Source of the DNA: Candidatus Acidiferrales bacterium
GTDB lineage: Bacteria > Acidobacteriota > Terriglobia > Acidiferrales > UBA7541
NCBI GenBank assembly: GCA_030038535.1
Contig: JASHSV010000278.1
Coordinates: 1-50,569, forward strand
Direction of reading: 5' to 3'
DNA length: 50,569 nucleotides
Shown: piece by piece, positions 33,013 through 42,300 of the stretch
Numbering within the stretch: the first letter of the stretch is position 1
Layout: each line of letters begins with the position of its first letter
The notes under the pieces: model-generated
What the model saw: only the letters and a program-made list of their open reading frames with translations
Databases searched by the model: none
Told to the model about the DNA's origin: nothing
Program-made: the position numbers and the translations under genes

Positions 33013-34293
33013 ATGTGTTTCCCTTCGAGGGCATTTGCGGCCTGTCTCTGCCTCGCGGCGGCGTTGTGTGCGCCGCCGCTCGTTTGGGCGGACGCGCTGA
33101 AAATCACCAGCACGCCTCCCGGTGCCACCGTGGAATTGGACGGCGTCGTCGTGGGCACCACGCCCTACCAGGTGAAGTATCCCGGCGGCTATTTTCACGG
33201 CACGAAAACCATCTACGGCAGCCTACTCGGGCATCCCGTGCGCGTGCGCGTGAGCTTGAAGGGCTATCTGACCAAGGAACTGCTGCTCACCGATGGGCCC
33301 ATGGAGCGCGTCAACACCACCGGCAAGGTGCGCGAACAATACTATCTCTTCAAATCGGACCACTTTGATTTCGCTCTGGAGAAAGTCGAAGCCGCCCTCA
33401 CGGGTGCTCCCCAGACGAGCATGCATTCGCTGGTCCGCGCGGGCGCAAGGCGCGAATTGCCCGTCGAAGAAATCGTACAGCGCGCCACTCCTGCGGTGGT
33501 GCTGCTGCGCGGGGCTCAGGTCCAGGGCACCGGATTTTTGATCACCGATACGGGCGTGATCGCCACCAATGCTCACGTGGTTCGCGACCAGCCGCGCCTC
33601 ACCGCCGTCCTGGCGCGCGGCGAGGAGCTGCCCGCGCGCATCGTCTTTCTAGACGCGGAGCTGGATTTCGCGCTGGTCAAGATTGACGGCGCAGGGCTGT
33701 CCCACCTGGTCTTGGCCGATCTTTCCGATGTCGTCCCGGGCGAGAGCGTAATTGCCATCGGGAACCCTGGCGCGGGCATGCCCAATAGCGTGAGCAAGGG
33801 CATCGTCAGTGCCGTGGGGCCCAAGGCGGAGCTCGGCGCTGGCACCTGGATCCAAACAGACGCAGCCGTAAATCCCGGCAACAGTGGCGGCCCGCTGCTC
33901 GATTCCGCGGGCGAGGTAATCGGAATCAACACAGCTCGGGCAGTTGCGGCTCCTTCTGCGCTCCCGGTCGCGGGCATCGGTTTCGCGCTAAGTTCCGCAG
34001 ACATGCTCACGGTGCTGCGCCGGTTCTATCCGGCTTCATCGCTCGAAAAACTGAGCGCGACGCCCGCCCCTGAATCGGGCACGGGAATCGTTCGGATCAC
34101 CTCGGAGCCGGACGGCGCTGAAATTACGCTGGACGGCAAGTTCGTTGGCACAACTCCCTCCACTCTCAAGCTGCCCGTGGGCTCGCACGAAATCGAACTG
34201 AAAGCCCCGGCCCGGCAAGGCTGGAGACGAACCCTCGACGTGCTGAAGGATAGCGAAGTGTCTGTGAAAGCGGTTCTCGAACCCCAGAAGTAG
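33013..34293 (+). CDS. PEGA-trypsin-PEGA exported serine protease
   Basis: A 426-residue exported protease. The signal peptide (FAACLCLAAALCAPPLVWA) leads into a PEGA domain (LKITSTPPGATVELDGVVVG), a short linker, then a trypsin-like DegP/HtrA-type core with an intact triad: His188 in TNAHVV, Asp218 in LDFALVKI and Ser291 in NPGNSGGPL. A second PEGA domain closes the protein (IVRITSEPDGAEITLDGKFV). PDZ domains, usual in DegP, are absent. PEGA domains likely hold the enzyme at the cell surface. TATATT (32971-32976) could be its -10 box; CGGAGA lies before the ATG. Confidence 0.9.
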   Translation: MCFPSRAFAACLCLAAALCAPPLVWADALKITSTPPGATVELDGVVVGTTPYQVKYPGGYFHGTKTIYGSLLGHPVRVRVSLKGYLTKELLLTDGPMERVNTTGKVREQYYLFKSDHFDFALEKVEAALTGAPQTSMHSLVRAGARRELPVEEIVQRATPAVVLLRGAQVQGTGFLITDTGVIATNAHVVRDQPRLTAVLARGEELPARIVFLDAELDFALVKIDGAGLSHLVLADLSDVVPGESVIAIGNPGAGMPNSVSKGIVSAVGPKAELGAGTWIQTDAAVNPGNSGGPLLDSAGEVIGINTARAVAAPSALPVAGIGFALSSADMLTVLRRFYPASSLEKLSATPAPESGTGIVRITSEPDGAEITLDGKFVGTTPSTLKLPVGSHEIELKAPARQGWRRTLDVLKDSEVSVKAVLEPQK

Positions 34294-34296
34294 CTG

Positions 34297-34662
34297 CTAC
34301 AAGTCCAGCCGCGCCAGCAATTCCACCAATTCCTGCTCGTTCACCTGGATGTCCGGTCGCCGCTCCGCCAGGTTTTCCACTTCGTCCAGCGCTTGAAACA
34401 GACGCATTTTGGCGGCAGCGTACTCCTCCGTCCCGGTCAGGTCCCGGCCGGCGTTCTTTGCCCAGCCTCGCACCGCCTCGCGTCCAATGAAAATCACGAG
34501 CGCAAACGTCGTCTTGCGATCCGCAGAGATCAGATAGACGTACTCATTGCCCGCCGCGAACCCCCGCCGTCCCTTCCGAATCTCGTGGAACACATACTGG
34601 TAGGTATAGCCGGTTGCAGCGGAGTAACTCTTCACCCGGCGCGGCGTTTCCGAGGTAGGCAT
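34297..34662 (-). CDS. hypothetical protein
   Basis: I do not recognise this 121-residue protein. It looks soluble, mixed alpha/beta: a central sheet (GYTYQYVFHEIRKGRRG, YVYLISADRKTTFALVIFIG) and a charged C-terminal helical half (EEYAAAKMRLFQALDEVENL). No signal peptide or catalytic motif is visible. Codon use resembles the neighbours, and the frame is cleanly bounded (ATG at 34662, TAG at 34297). It sits between the PEGA protease and the Ig-like gene, on the opposite strand to both, and is divergent from the latter with about 40 bp between starts. Confidence 0.6.
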   Translation of the reverse strand: MPTSETPRRVKSYSAATGYTYQYVFHEIRKGRRGFAAGNEYVYLISADRKTTFALVIFIGREAVRGWAKNAGRDLTGTEEYAAAKMRLFQALDEVENLAERRPDIQVNEQELVELLARLDL

Positions 34663-34700
34663 TGCGGCAATGGTTGTGCACTAGAGAGGGCGTGTCAACC

Positions 34701-37418
34701 ATGCGGCGAGGCGAAGAAAAGGAGTTAGCGAGGGTTAGCGGGCGGGAGCTGTTCCGAACGGGAACAGTCGAGTTCCGAAACGGGACTTCTCTCCATCCTC
34801 TCCCTCATTCCCGCGCACGCAATCAGGCGCTCTACGAAATCAGCCTGCTTTTTCTCCTCTGGGCTCTCCTCGTCGGCGTTCTGTGTGCTGCGGGGTGCGC
34901 GGGAGGCTCGACGGTAGAAAGTGCGCCGCCTGCCCCGGCTCCCAGTGTGACTGTCGTGGTAGCGCCAAGCGCCGCTTCCGTTCTTCTGGGCGACACGGCG
35001 CCGTTCACAGCCACTGTTACTGGAGCTTCGGAGAGCGCTGTCCATTGGTCCGTCAACGGTATCCCCGGCGGCAACAGCACAATGGGCGTCATCAGTACTG
35101 CAGGCGTGTACCAAGCGCCCGGCATTCTCCCCTCCCCCGCAAGCATGCCGATTGTCGCCACCAGCCAGGCCGACTCCGCTAGCAGCGCCAGCGCGTCGGT
35201 GACCGTCACCAGCGACGTCCGCGTCCAGGTCGCGCCCTCGACCACGACTGTCGAGTTGGGCGCGATGCAATCCTTCGTCGCCACAATTTCCAGCGCGGGC
35301 CACCCTTCGACCGCTGTGGTCTGGTCAGCGGCGGGCCTCGGATGCGCGGGAGCATCCTGCGGAACCATCACCTCGAATGGCAGTTACACCGCTCCGGCAA
35401 TTCTCCCCGCTCCACCGAACGTGACGCTGACAGCCACGAGTGTCGCCGATCCATCTCAGAGCGTGACTGCCACCGTCACTGTCACCAGCCACTTCACCAT
35501 CACCGCAACGGGCCCTGCAACCGTCGCCGCGGGCGCTACCGCCCAATTCTCCGCTTCCATCCAGCCGGTGCCGGGCTCGAGTCCTGCGACAGGCGTGGTT
35601 TGGAGCGTGAGCGGAGCGGGCTGCACTTCCGCATCGAATGCCTGCGGTTCGATTTCCGCAGCCGGCCTTTATTCCGCGCCTTCGGCACCGCCGCAACCGC
35701 CCCAGGTGACCCTCACGGCCACAAGCGTCGCCGACCCCTCGAAATCCGCCAGCGTCACGACGCAGATCGTGAATGCCCACGTGCTGCTGGTTTCACCAGC
35801 CAACGCTACGGTCGCTCTGGAGCAGTCGCTGATGTTCACGGCCACGCTCGACGGCGCGGCGACCCAAGCCATCCTCTGGAGTGTGAACGGAGTCGAGGGA
35901 GGCAGCACGTCCGTCGGCACCATCTCCAACTCGCCAACGCAGAACGGGCTCTACCTCGCCCCAGTCAACATGCCCGCAGGACGCGCGGTTACCATCTCGG
36001 CAGCGAGTACAGCCTATCCTGCGGTCACGTGCTCCGTCACGCTGCAGCTGACCAGCAACATCGTCGTCACCATCAGTCCCACCACATCGACGAGAATCCC
36101 CGGCGCGCGCCAGACATTTTCCGCGTCGGTCGCGCAGACCTCGAACCCGCAAGTGAATTGGACGGTTAACGGCATAGCCAGCGGAAATTCCACCTTCGGA
36201 CAAATTTGCATTTCCGGCAGCAATCCCTGCGTCGCTCCTCCGCCGGCCGTCCCGCCCGGCAGCGTCGATTACCTCGCGCCCGGCTCGGTGCCCACTCCTC
36301 CGCAGGTGACGGTCGAGGCCGTGAGCGTTGCGGACCCGGATCAATTCGCCGCCGCGATTGTCACTATCACGCCTCAGATCAGCGTCGCCATTTCTCCGCC
36401 GAGCCTCACGATTCCGCCGCAGCAGATCGCGACCGTCACGGCCACCGTACTCGGCGTCGCCGACCAAAACGTCACCTGGCAGGTGAACGGCGCCGCGAAC
36501 GGCAGCATTGCCGATGGACTCATCTGCCTTCCCGCCAGCTCGCCCTGCCAGGCGCCGAATGGCGCATCCTCGGGACCAGTCGAATATCGCGCCCCCGCCA
36601 CTCCTCCGGCTCCCAACGTAGTCAGCGTTCAGGCCACCAGCGAGGCAAGCTCTGCCGCCCAGGGCGTGGCTCTGTTCACCATCAGCACCGCTCCCTTCAT
36701 TACCGGGCTCGTTCCTGCCAGCGTGTTTGCCGGCGCGGCGTCGTCGTTCGGCCTGCGCGTTCTGGGTGTGCAATTCGTGCCATCGCAGCCCGGGCCAGGC
36801 GCTTCCATTCTGATCAACGGCACGGCTCGTGCCACCAACTGCCCTTCGGCCACGGAATGCGACCTCACGCTCTCGCCCGCTGATGTCGCGGCCTCCGGCT
36901 CGCTCACCGTGAGCGTACAGAACGCGGGCTCGGCTCCGGCAGCCGGCAATTCCGTCAACCTCGTCACTGTCATCCCGCTCGCCACGCAGACCGTTATTGC
37001 GCTCGACTCCTCCAACCCATCTGCCACTGGAATGGACATCACCGTGGTCGAACCCACGCTCGAGGGGAGCGATCCCCCGGAGCAGCTGACTTTGCTAGAA
37101 CTCGGGCTGGTCGATCCTTCGACGGGAACCTGCAACCTGAACGTACCGCCGCTCGTCCTCGTTCGTCCGGCGAGCGGAAGCACAGTGATGCAGTTGTGCG
37201 TTTTCGGAACTGCGCTCGATCAGGCCGTCCAAATCTCCTTCTCCGCTCCCGCCACCCCGGACCTTTCCGCAGCGAACCTCGATACTTCGTTGGGCAGCGT
37301 ACTGCTCGAATTTGATCTCACGCTTCCTGCCGCTGCCGCGCCAGGCCCGCGCACCCTCTTTGTCTCGACCGCAAATCAAGATCAGGCCGCGTTGACGGCT
37401 GCAGTGGAGGTGCAATGA
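34701..37418 (+). CDS. secreted protein with six Ig-like repeats, lipoprotein candidate
   Basis: A 905-residue surface protein. A polar N terminus (1-46) precedes a hydrophobic segment ending in VLCAAGC, with a possible lipobox cysteine at Cys66. Six Ig-like repeats of ~85-100 residues follow, each with a strand like VTVVVAPSAASVLLGD, a WSVNG-type core (HWSVNGIPGG, VWSAAG, VWSVSG, LWSVNG, NWTVNG, WQVNG), a GxYxAP turn and a closing VTLTATSVADPS-type strand. An IPT/TIG-like C-terminal region begins near APFITGLVPASVFAGA. It may act as a spacer or adhesin. I prefer the ATG at 34701 (GAGAGGG upstream) to a TTG at 34662. Its TGA overlaps the next ATG. Confidence 0.82.
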   Translation: MRRGEEKELARVSGRELFRTGTVEFRNGTSLHPLPHSRARNQALYEISLLFLLWALLVGVLCAAGCAGGSTVESAPPAPAPSVTVVVAPSAASVLLGDTAPFTATVTGASESAVHWSVNGIPGGNSTMGVISTAGVYQAPGILPSPASMPIVATSQADSASSASASVTVTSDVRVQVAPSTTTVELGAMQSFVATISSAGHPSTAVVWSAAGLGCAGASCGTITSNGSYTAPAILPAPPNVTLTATSVADPSQSVTATVTVTSHFTITATGPATVAAGATAQFSASIQPVPGSSPATGVVWSVSGAGCTSASNACGSISAAGLYSAPSAPPQPPQVTLTATSVADPSKSASVTTQIVNAHVLLVSPANATVALEQSLMFTATLDGAATQAILWSVNGVEGGSTSVGTISNSPTQNGLYLAPVNMPAGRAVTISAASTAYPAVTCSVTLQLTSNIVVTISPTTSTRIPGARQTFSASVAQTSNPQVNWTVNGIASGNSTFGQICISGSNPCVAPPPAVPPGSVDYLAPGSVPTPPQVTVEAVSVADPDQFAAAIVTITPQISVAISPPSLTIPPQQIATVTATVLGVADQNVTWQVNGAANGSIADGLICLPASSPCQAPNGASSGPVEYRAPATPPAPNVVSVQATSEASSAAQGVALFTISTAPFITGLVPASVFAGAASSFGLRVLGVQFVPSQPGPGASILINGTARATNCPSATECDLTLSPADVAASGSLTVSVQNAGSAPAAGNSVNLVTVIPLATQTVIALDSSNPSATGMDITVVEPTLEGSDPPEQLTLLELGLVDPSTGTCNLNVPPLVLVRPASGSTVMQLCVFGTALDQAVQISFSAPATPDLSAANLDTSLGSVLLEFDLTLPAAAAPGPRTLFVSTANQDQAALTAAVEVQ

Positions 37419-38032
37419 ACATGAATCGCGTACTGTCTGCTTTCATCTCGGGGCGTCGTCGTCCCCGCCAGACTTGGAAACTACCCTCTCTCGTGGCAGC
37501 GGCGCTTCTGCCCCTGCTCGCTCTTTCCACGAACCCCTCGTCCGCCACCACACTCGTTCGCATGAGCGTGCGCGAGCTGGCGCGGCAGTCCACCTATGTG
37601 GCCCGCGTGCGCTGTGCTCAAGTCACCAGCCAGGCCGAAGGCAATCTGGTCTGGACGCTAACCGCGTTTCAAGTACTGGACGCATGGAAGGGCAGTCCGC
37701 CCCCGAGATTCACGGTGCGCCTGCCGGGCGGCGAGGCCGCCGGCCTGCGGGTCACCGTCGAAGGCGCACCGCGGTTCGCCGTGGGTGAAGACGTTGTACT
37801 TTTCCTCAGCGCCGATCGTGGTCGCCAGATGAACATCGTGAGCTGGGCGCAGGGTACATTTCGAATCCGGAAAAATCCGCGCTCGGGAATGGATGAAGCC
37901 GTTCAGGACACCACCGGCCTCCAGGTCCTGGACGCTCGCTCGGCCGCGAGCGCTGAAGGCGGGAGCCGCCGGATCCCGCTCGCGACGCTGCGTGCGAGTG
38001 TGCTGGACGCCCTCCGCGAGGACCCGCGATGA
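37415..38032 (+). CDS. exported protein of unknown function in the matrixin operon
   Basis: A 205-residue protein with a signal peptide (LPSLVAAALLPLLALSTNPSSA) and a small beta-rich domain: LVRMSVRELARQSTYVARVR, WTLTAFQVLDAWKG, RFTVRLPGGEAAG, GEDVVLFLSADRGR. This pattern resembles proteins I associate with neighbours of acidobacterial matrixins, but I cannot name a family. It could be a chaperone, inhibitor or partner of the protease. The ATG at 37415 overlaps the stop of the Ig-like gene and has GGAGG upstream; a second ATG at 37421 is possible. Its stop overlaps the matrixin start (ATGA at 38029). Confidence 0.72.
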   Translation: MNMNRVLSAFISGRRRPRQTWKLPSLVAAALLPLLALSTNPSSATTLVRMSVRELARQSTYVARVRCAQVTSQAEGNLVWTLTAFQVLDAWKGSPPPRFTVRLPGGEAAGLRVTVEGAPRFAVGEDVVLFLSADRGRQMNIVSWAQGTFRIRKNPRSGMDEAVQDTTGLQVLDARSAASAEGGSRRIPLATLRASVLDALREDPR

Positions 38033-39204
38033 CCCGCAATTCTTTTCCTCCTCTCGCAGCAGCCTTTCTGCTGCTCGCAGGCGCGGCGAATCCCGCGCGC
38101 GCCTACGTCATCAATCAGCAGATTGCGGACACGACCAACCCGGCGAACGCAGGCGTTTCCGCCTGCCCCATGCCCGAACAGATGAATCTGGATGAGTCCG
38201 GCGGCATAGATCGCCAATGGGACACCACGCTGGGCGCGAACATTCTCACCACGCCGGGATATCCGGGCGGAGCGCAGGCGGAGGTTCAGGGAGTCCTCCT
38301 GGACTCGTTTTCCGTCTGGGCCGGTGTCGCTGGCAGCGGGCTCACTCCCGCCTCCTACGCGCCACTCGGCACAACCAGCGGCGGGAACACCTGTACTCCC
38401 ACTGACGGGCTCAACACCATCTGCTTCGCTCAGGACGACAGCTTTGCACCCGGCGTCCTCGCCTACACCACGGTCGTGGCCGCGACGGTGATCGGGCAGA
38501 CGCTGGGTGCCAAGACCGCTTCTTCTATCGGCCAGATTCTGGACGCAGACGTGGAGCTGAATCCAGCGGTCGCATTTGCCACTCCCGGCGCGCTGGCCGC
38601 GAACCCCACGGCTTACGACCTCGAAAGCATCTTAATCCACGAGCTCGGCCACACGCTCGGGTTCGCGGAATCTCCCGTGGCCGTCGCCGCCATGTTTCCT
38701 TTCGCGCCCGCACCAGGCACATTTCTTGGCACGCGCCCGACGCCGGAGGCTCCCGACGCTCCCTTGGCCGACGATGATCGCGCCGCAATGCGCGTCAACT
38801 ACCCTGGCCCCATCGCCTATGGCACGATCAGCGGCCGGATTCTGCCTGCGAATCCGCTTTCGCTCGCGAGCTTTCCTGCCACCTCGGCCGGAATGTGGGT
38901 CACCGGCTATTACGGCGCCCACGTCGTCGCGGTCAATGCGGCCACAGGTCAGGTCGTGGCGGGCGCTCTTGCCGGTTGGTCCTGCGCTTCTTCTCAGCAA
39001 GTCACGAGCTTCGACGGGACTTACACCATTGGCGGGCTGCCTCTGGGGCAAAGCTACACACTCTATGTTGAGCCGGTCACCGGACCGGTTTCACCCCAGA
39101 TGCTTTCCGGCCCGCTCGTTACGCAGCCCTGCGCCGCCGGAACTGCCAACGCTTGCACGCCCCCGCCCGCAAACACGCTCTTTGATGCCCAAGTGAAGCC
39201 TTGA
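38029..39204 (+). CDS. matrixin-type metalloprotease with altered zinc motif
   Basis: A 391-residue exported protease of the metzincin clan. After a signal peptide (AAAFLLLAGAANPARA) comes the catalytic domain. The zinc motif is IHELGHTLGFAESP (His204, Glu205, His208), then a Met-turn-like AAMFPF. Canonical matrixins have HExxHxxGxxH; here the third ligand position is Glu214. A conserved ADDDRAAMRVNYP follows, then a C-terminal Ig or carboxypeptidase-regulatory-like domain (YGTISGRILPANP, FDGTYTIGGLPLGQSYTLYV). The two cysteine-bearing ends (CPMPEQ; QPCAAGTANACTPPP) could form disulfides. It is the last gene of the ATGA-coupled operon, so it likely acts with the Ig-like protein outside the cell. 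Confidence 0.85.
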   Translation: MTRNSFPPLAAAFLLLAGAANPARAYVINQQIADTTNPANAGVSACPMPEQMNLDESGGIDRQWDTTLGANILTTPGYPGGAQAEVQGVLLDSFSVWAGVAGSGLTPASYAPLGTTSGGNTCTPTDGLNTICFAQDDSFAPGVLAYTTVVAATVIGQTLGAKTASSIGQILDADVELNPAVAFATPGALAANPTAYDLESILIHELGHTLGFAESPVAVAAMFPFAPAPGTFLGTRPTPEAPDAPLADDDRAAMRVNYPGPIAYGTISGRILPANPLSLASFPATSAGMWVTGYYGAHVVAVNAATGQVVAGALAGWSCASSQQVTSFDGTYTIGGLPLGQSYTLYVEPVTGPVSPQMLSGPLVTQPCAAGTANACTPPPANTLFDAQVKP

Positions 39205-39234
39205 ACGGTCCTGCCGCCATGCCGCCGCCGGGCA

Positions 39235-39270
39235 AAAGAAAAACGGCTCCCGGATTTTCCGGGAGCCGTT
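39235..39270 (-). terminator. strong intrinsic terminator of the minor-pilin operon
   Basis: A perfect 12-bp stem AACGGCTCCCGG (39242-39253) with CCGGGAGCCGTT (39259-39270). On the minus strand it is followed by a T-rich run (TTTCTTTT), so it ends the pilin operon. It lies 38 bases after the matrixin stop and may also stop plus-strand transcription, although only ATTTCC follows on that side. Confidence 0.88.
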
Positions 39271-39324
39271 CGGATTTCCGTTCTCTCTTGCCCGCCAGGG
39301 CTGCGGTCCCCGGCTCGCAATCCT

Positions 39325-42300
39325 CTACTGCTGGTTCGGCATAATTAACTGCGTAAAGCCCAGCGTGTTGATGTCGCGGAACGAGGGCGTTCGAGGCGGC
39401 AGCAGAGAGGGCGTCAGGAAGTTGCTGTCGAAGGTATAGCCGCGCGTGGGGGGGTCGTACACAGCGTTCGCGCCGTCCTTGTACGTGCCCACCCCCTGCT
39501 CGTTATAGAAGAAGCTCACCAGCGACCCGCTGTAGTTCAGCGTCTCGCCGCTGCCGGCGCCCCAATTTTCGACATATCGCAGGAAGTTGTGCAATCCGCC
39601 GTCGGTGCCGAAGTCCTGACCCACTGAGCCGACCGTCGGCTCCGGAAAAGCGAGGCCTTTCCCGGCCAGGATGGCCATGCGGTAATAGCTGGTGACGGCC
39701 GACCTCGCGGCATTCGTACAGTCGTACGGGCTCGGAGTCATCGAATTGATGTCATTCCAGTTCACAGACAGCAGCGTGACGGCGTCAGCGAGAATCGCCG
39801 AGGGAGTGTCTGCTCCGGAGAAGTTGCCGCCCGGAGCATTGTAATTCCCCTCGACGTACACAGGGTTCTCGGACGTAATGGTGAGTCCGCAGGTGGCGCC
39901 CGAGGCGCACACGCCGAACGAGAAGCTCTGCGCGTCTGTCAGTTTCACCGCCCGGCGGAAAAACAGCGGAGGATTCAGGCGCGCCTCCGCCACGCTGACC
40001 AGGCTGTAGAGAGTGGTTCCCGTCGTCGGCGCGAGCGAGGTGTTACCCGCTTGTGGGTAGATCAGATTGTTGCCTTGCACCCCCGTCGCTCCGCCGGCCA
40101 AGTTTGTTGGAGGCACCAGTTGGGTGGCCGCGCACGTGGCCGGGGGGCAAGTACAGCCCGCGCTCGCGAGCTGATTGCAGAGTGGAAAGGGAGCCGTCAG
40201 GGGCTGCTGCGGTTGGTAGGCCGCCTGGCCCCCGTAGGTCTCGAGTGCCAGGGAGACTGTCGTCCCGCCCGGAGCGGTCTCATTGGCGCCGTGGAGGTCT
40301 TCCCCCGTGTCCAATGTGTTGTTGGGAGTACCGGTCGCGCTGAGGGGATTGACGAAGTCCTCCCAACCCAGATTGCCGAGCTTGCACTTACCCGCTCCGC
40401 AGCCGACGCCCGTCTCCGCGCTGCCGTTCTGCGAGTCCACCTGGTTGCCGCGCCGGTCTGAAATGTACAGCAGGTAGCCCACCGTGGTGGAGGGTGGTGC
40501 GCCTTTCGTCCCCGTCGTGCCCACGAACCAGCGGGCAAGATTGTTTACGTCGATCTCCACGTAATTCATCACACCGGCGAGTGTCAGATTGTTGGACGAG
40601 GGGCAGTCCCCGCCGGCCCACATCCCTCCGGTCGTTACCCAACAGTCACGCGGAAGCCCCTCGCGCGCGTCATACAGCGAGAGATGCGTGTAGTCCTGCG
40701 GGATCGAACTCATGGATGCAGAGGGGGGGCCGCCGCTCAGCTTCGCATACGCGGTGTTCGGATAACCGCATGGCAAGGCTCCCGAATAGTTGCTGGGCGT
40801 ATCCACCAGGCGCTGCAAGCGAATCACCGCGTCAGGATTCGGCTCGTAGCACGTGGCTCCCGACCCGGCAGCGATCTGCGCCGCCGTCGCGCCCACGCTG
40901 TTGGGTGTCCCGTTTCCGGCCGAGAGATTTCTGCCCACAAAGCCGAGCTGCAGGATTTGTTGTGTTACATCTATCCACCCACCTGTGCTGCTGTCCTGGT
41001 ATTCCATCTTGATGTAGGGACCGCAAGTTATATAAGTGCCGCTGGTAGGCGCAGCGCTGCCGTTCGGGCAGGTGCTCGCCGTCGACGTAGTCCCGTCGCC
41101 CATGCCCAACCGCGACAGGCCGAGCGTAGTCGTATTCTGGGCCCAGAACCAATCGCCGTAGTTGCAATACTTGCCGCCGGAGACAGCATAGTTGTTCGCC
41201 GCTGGCCGTGTGGGGCAGGGTGCTGTCCCCGAGGCAACAGTGCCCCCCGCCGACTGTGCCCAGGGCGGCAGGTATTTTGCATCGCCCGAGGCAGTTCCTA
41301 CCGGGATACTTTGCGTCAGCCGCGGCGTCATGTCCACCGGTTGTGTACCCGAGACCACCTCCGGAATGTTCATGATGTCGCCTACCGTATCGGCGATAAA
41401 GATGCGCAACATTGCGTAACCCTGCTGGCCCGGGCAAAGCGTCGTCGCCGGATAAACTGCGTACCGCTGGCAGTAGATTGCCTCAGTGGCCTGGCTGAGC
41501 GTGTTCTCGCTCTTAAAAGGCACCTTGATCAAATCGATCGCCGTGGCTCCGGCCTGCACCAGGGGAAGCTGCAGGTTTTCCTGGCCCGTGCCCCGCGAGC
41601 AGCCAAAGGCCCCGTTGCGCAGATTGTCGTTGTAATCGCTGACGGAGATTGTGGTCCAGTTCGCGTTCGGCGTTCCCGCGGCCGTGCCGTTGGGCAGCGG
41701 TGCCGTGGGACACGTAGGCGGCGTGGTGGCGCCCGAGGGACCTCCGTTGATGCTTCCTTCCGTGAATGCCAGATTCCGGTAGTTTCCGGTTCCCGGAGAC
41801 GTCGTGATGCTTATGTTGCCGGGATAGGAAGCCTGGTAAGCAGACCCGGTGTAACCGTTCGCCAGCCGGTCCCGGATCACGTCGCCATAGGCCGAGGTCC
41901 GGGAGCTGAGCGTGAGCGTATTGCCGGCGGCCAGGTACAGGTTTCCGTTCGTCGCCACTACGCCGCCAAAGTTGAAGTTGGGCCCGGGGAAGAAGTCCAA
42001 ATCCGTCTGGGAAAAGATACCGAACTGAAAAACGGGAATGGCCACCGTTTGCAGCGTTCGCCGCAAGCGCACTTCCGACCCGTATCGATTGGTCACGCCG
42101 GCCGTGCCCGAGGCGTCAGTGGTCAGCGAGAAGTTTTGTGATTGCACGCTCACCGTAATCGTGTACTGGGTGATCTGTCCTTGGAAACCCTGGTACGCGC
42201 CAACCGTGATAAGCCCGTTCGTGGACGTGGGATTTCCAGGCGCCCCCGGATAGCTGATTTCATATCCGCTCCCGCCGGAATAGCTCACCGTATTGCTCGG

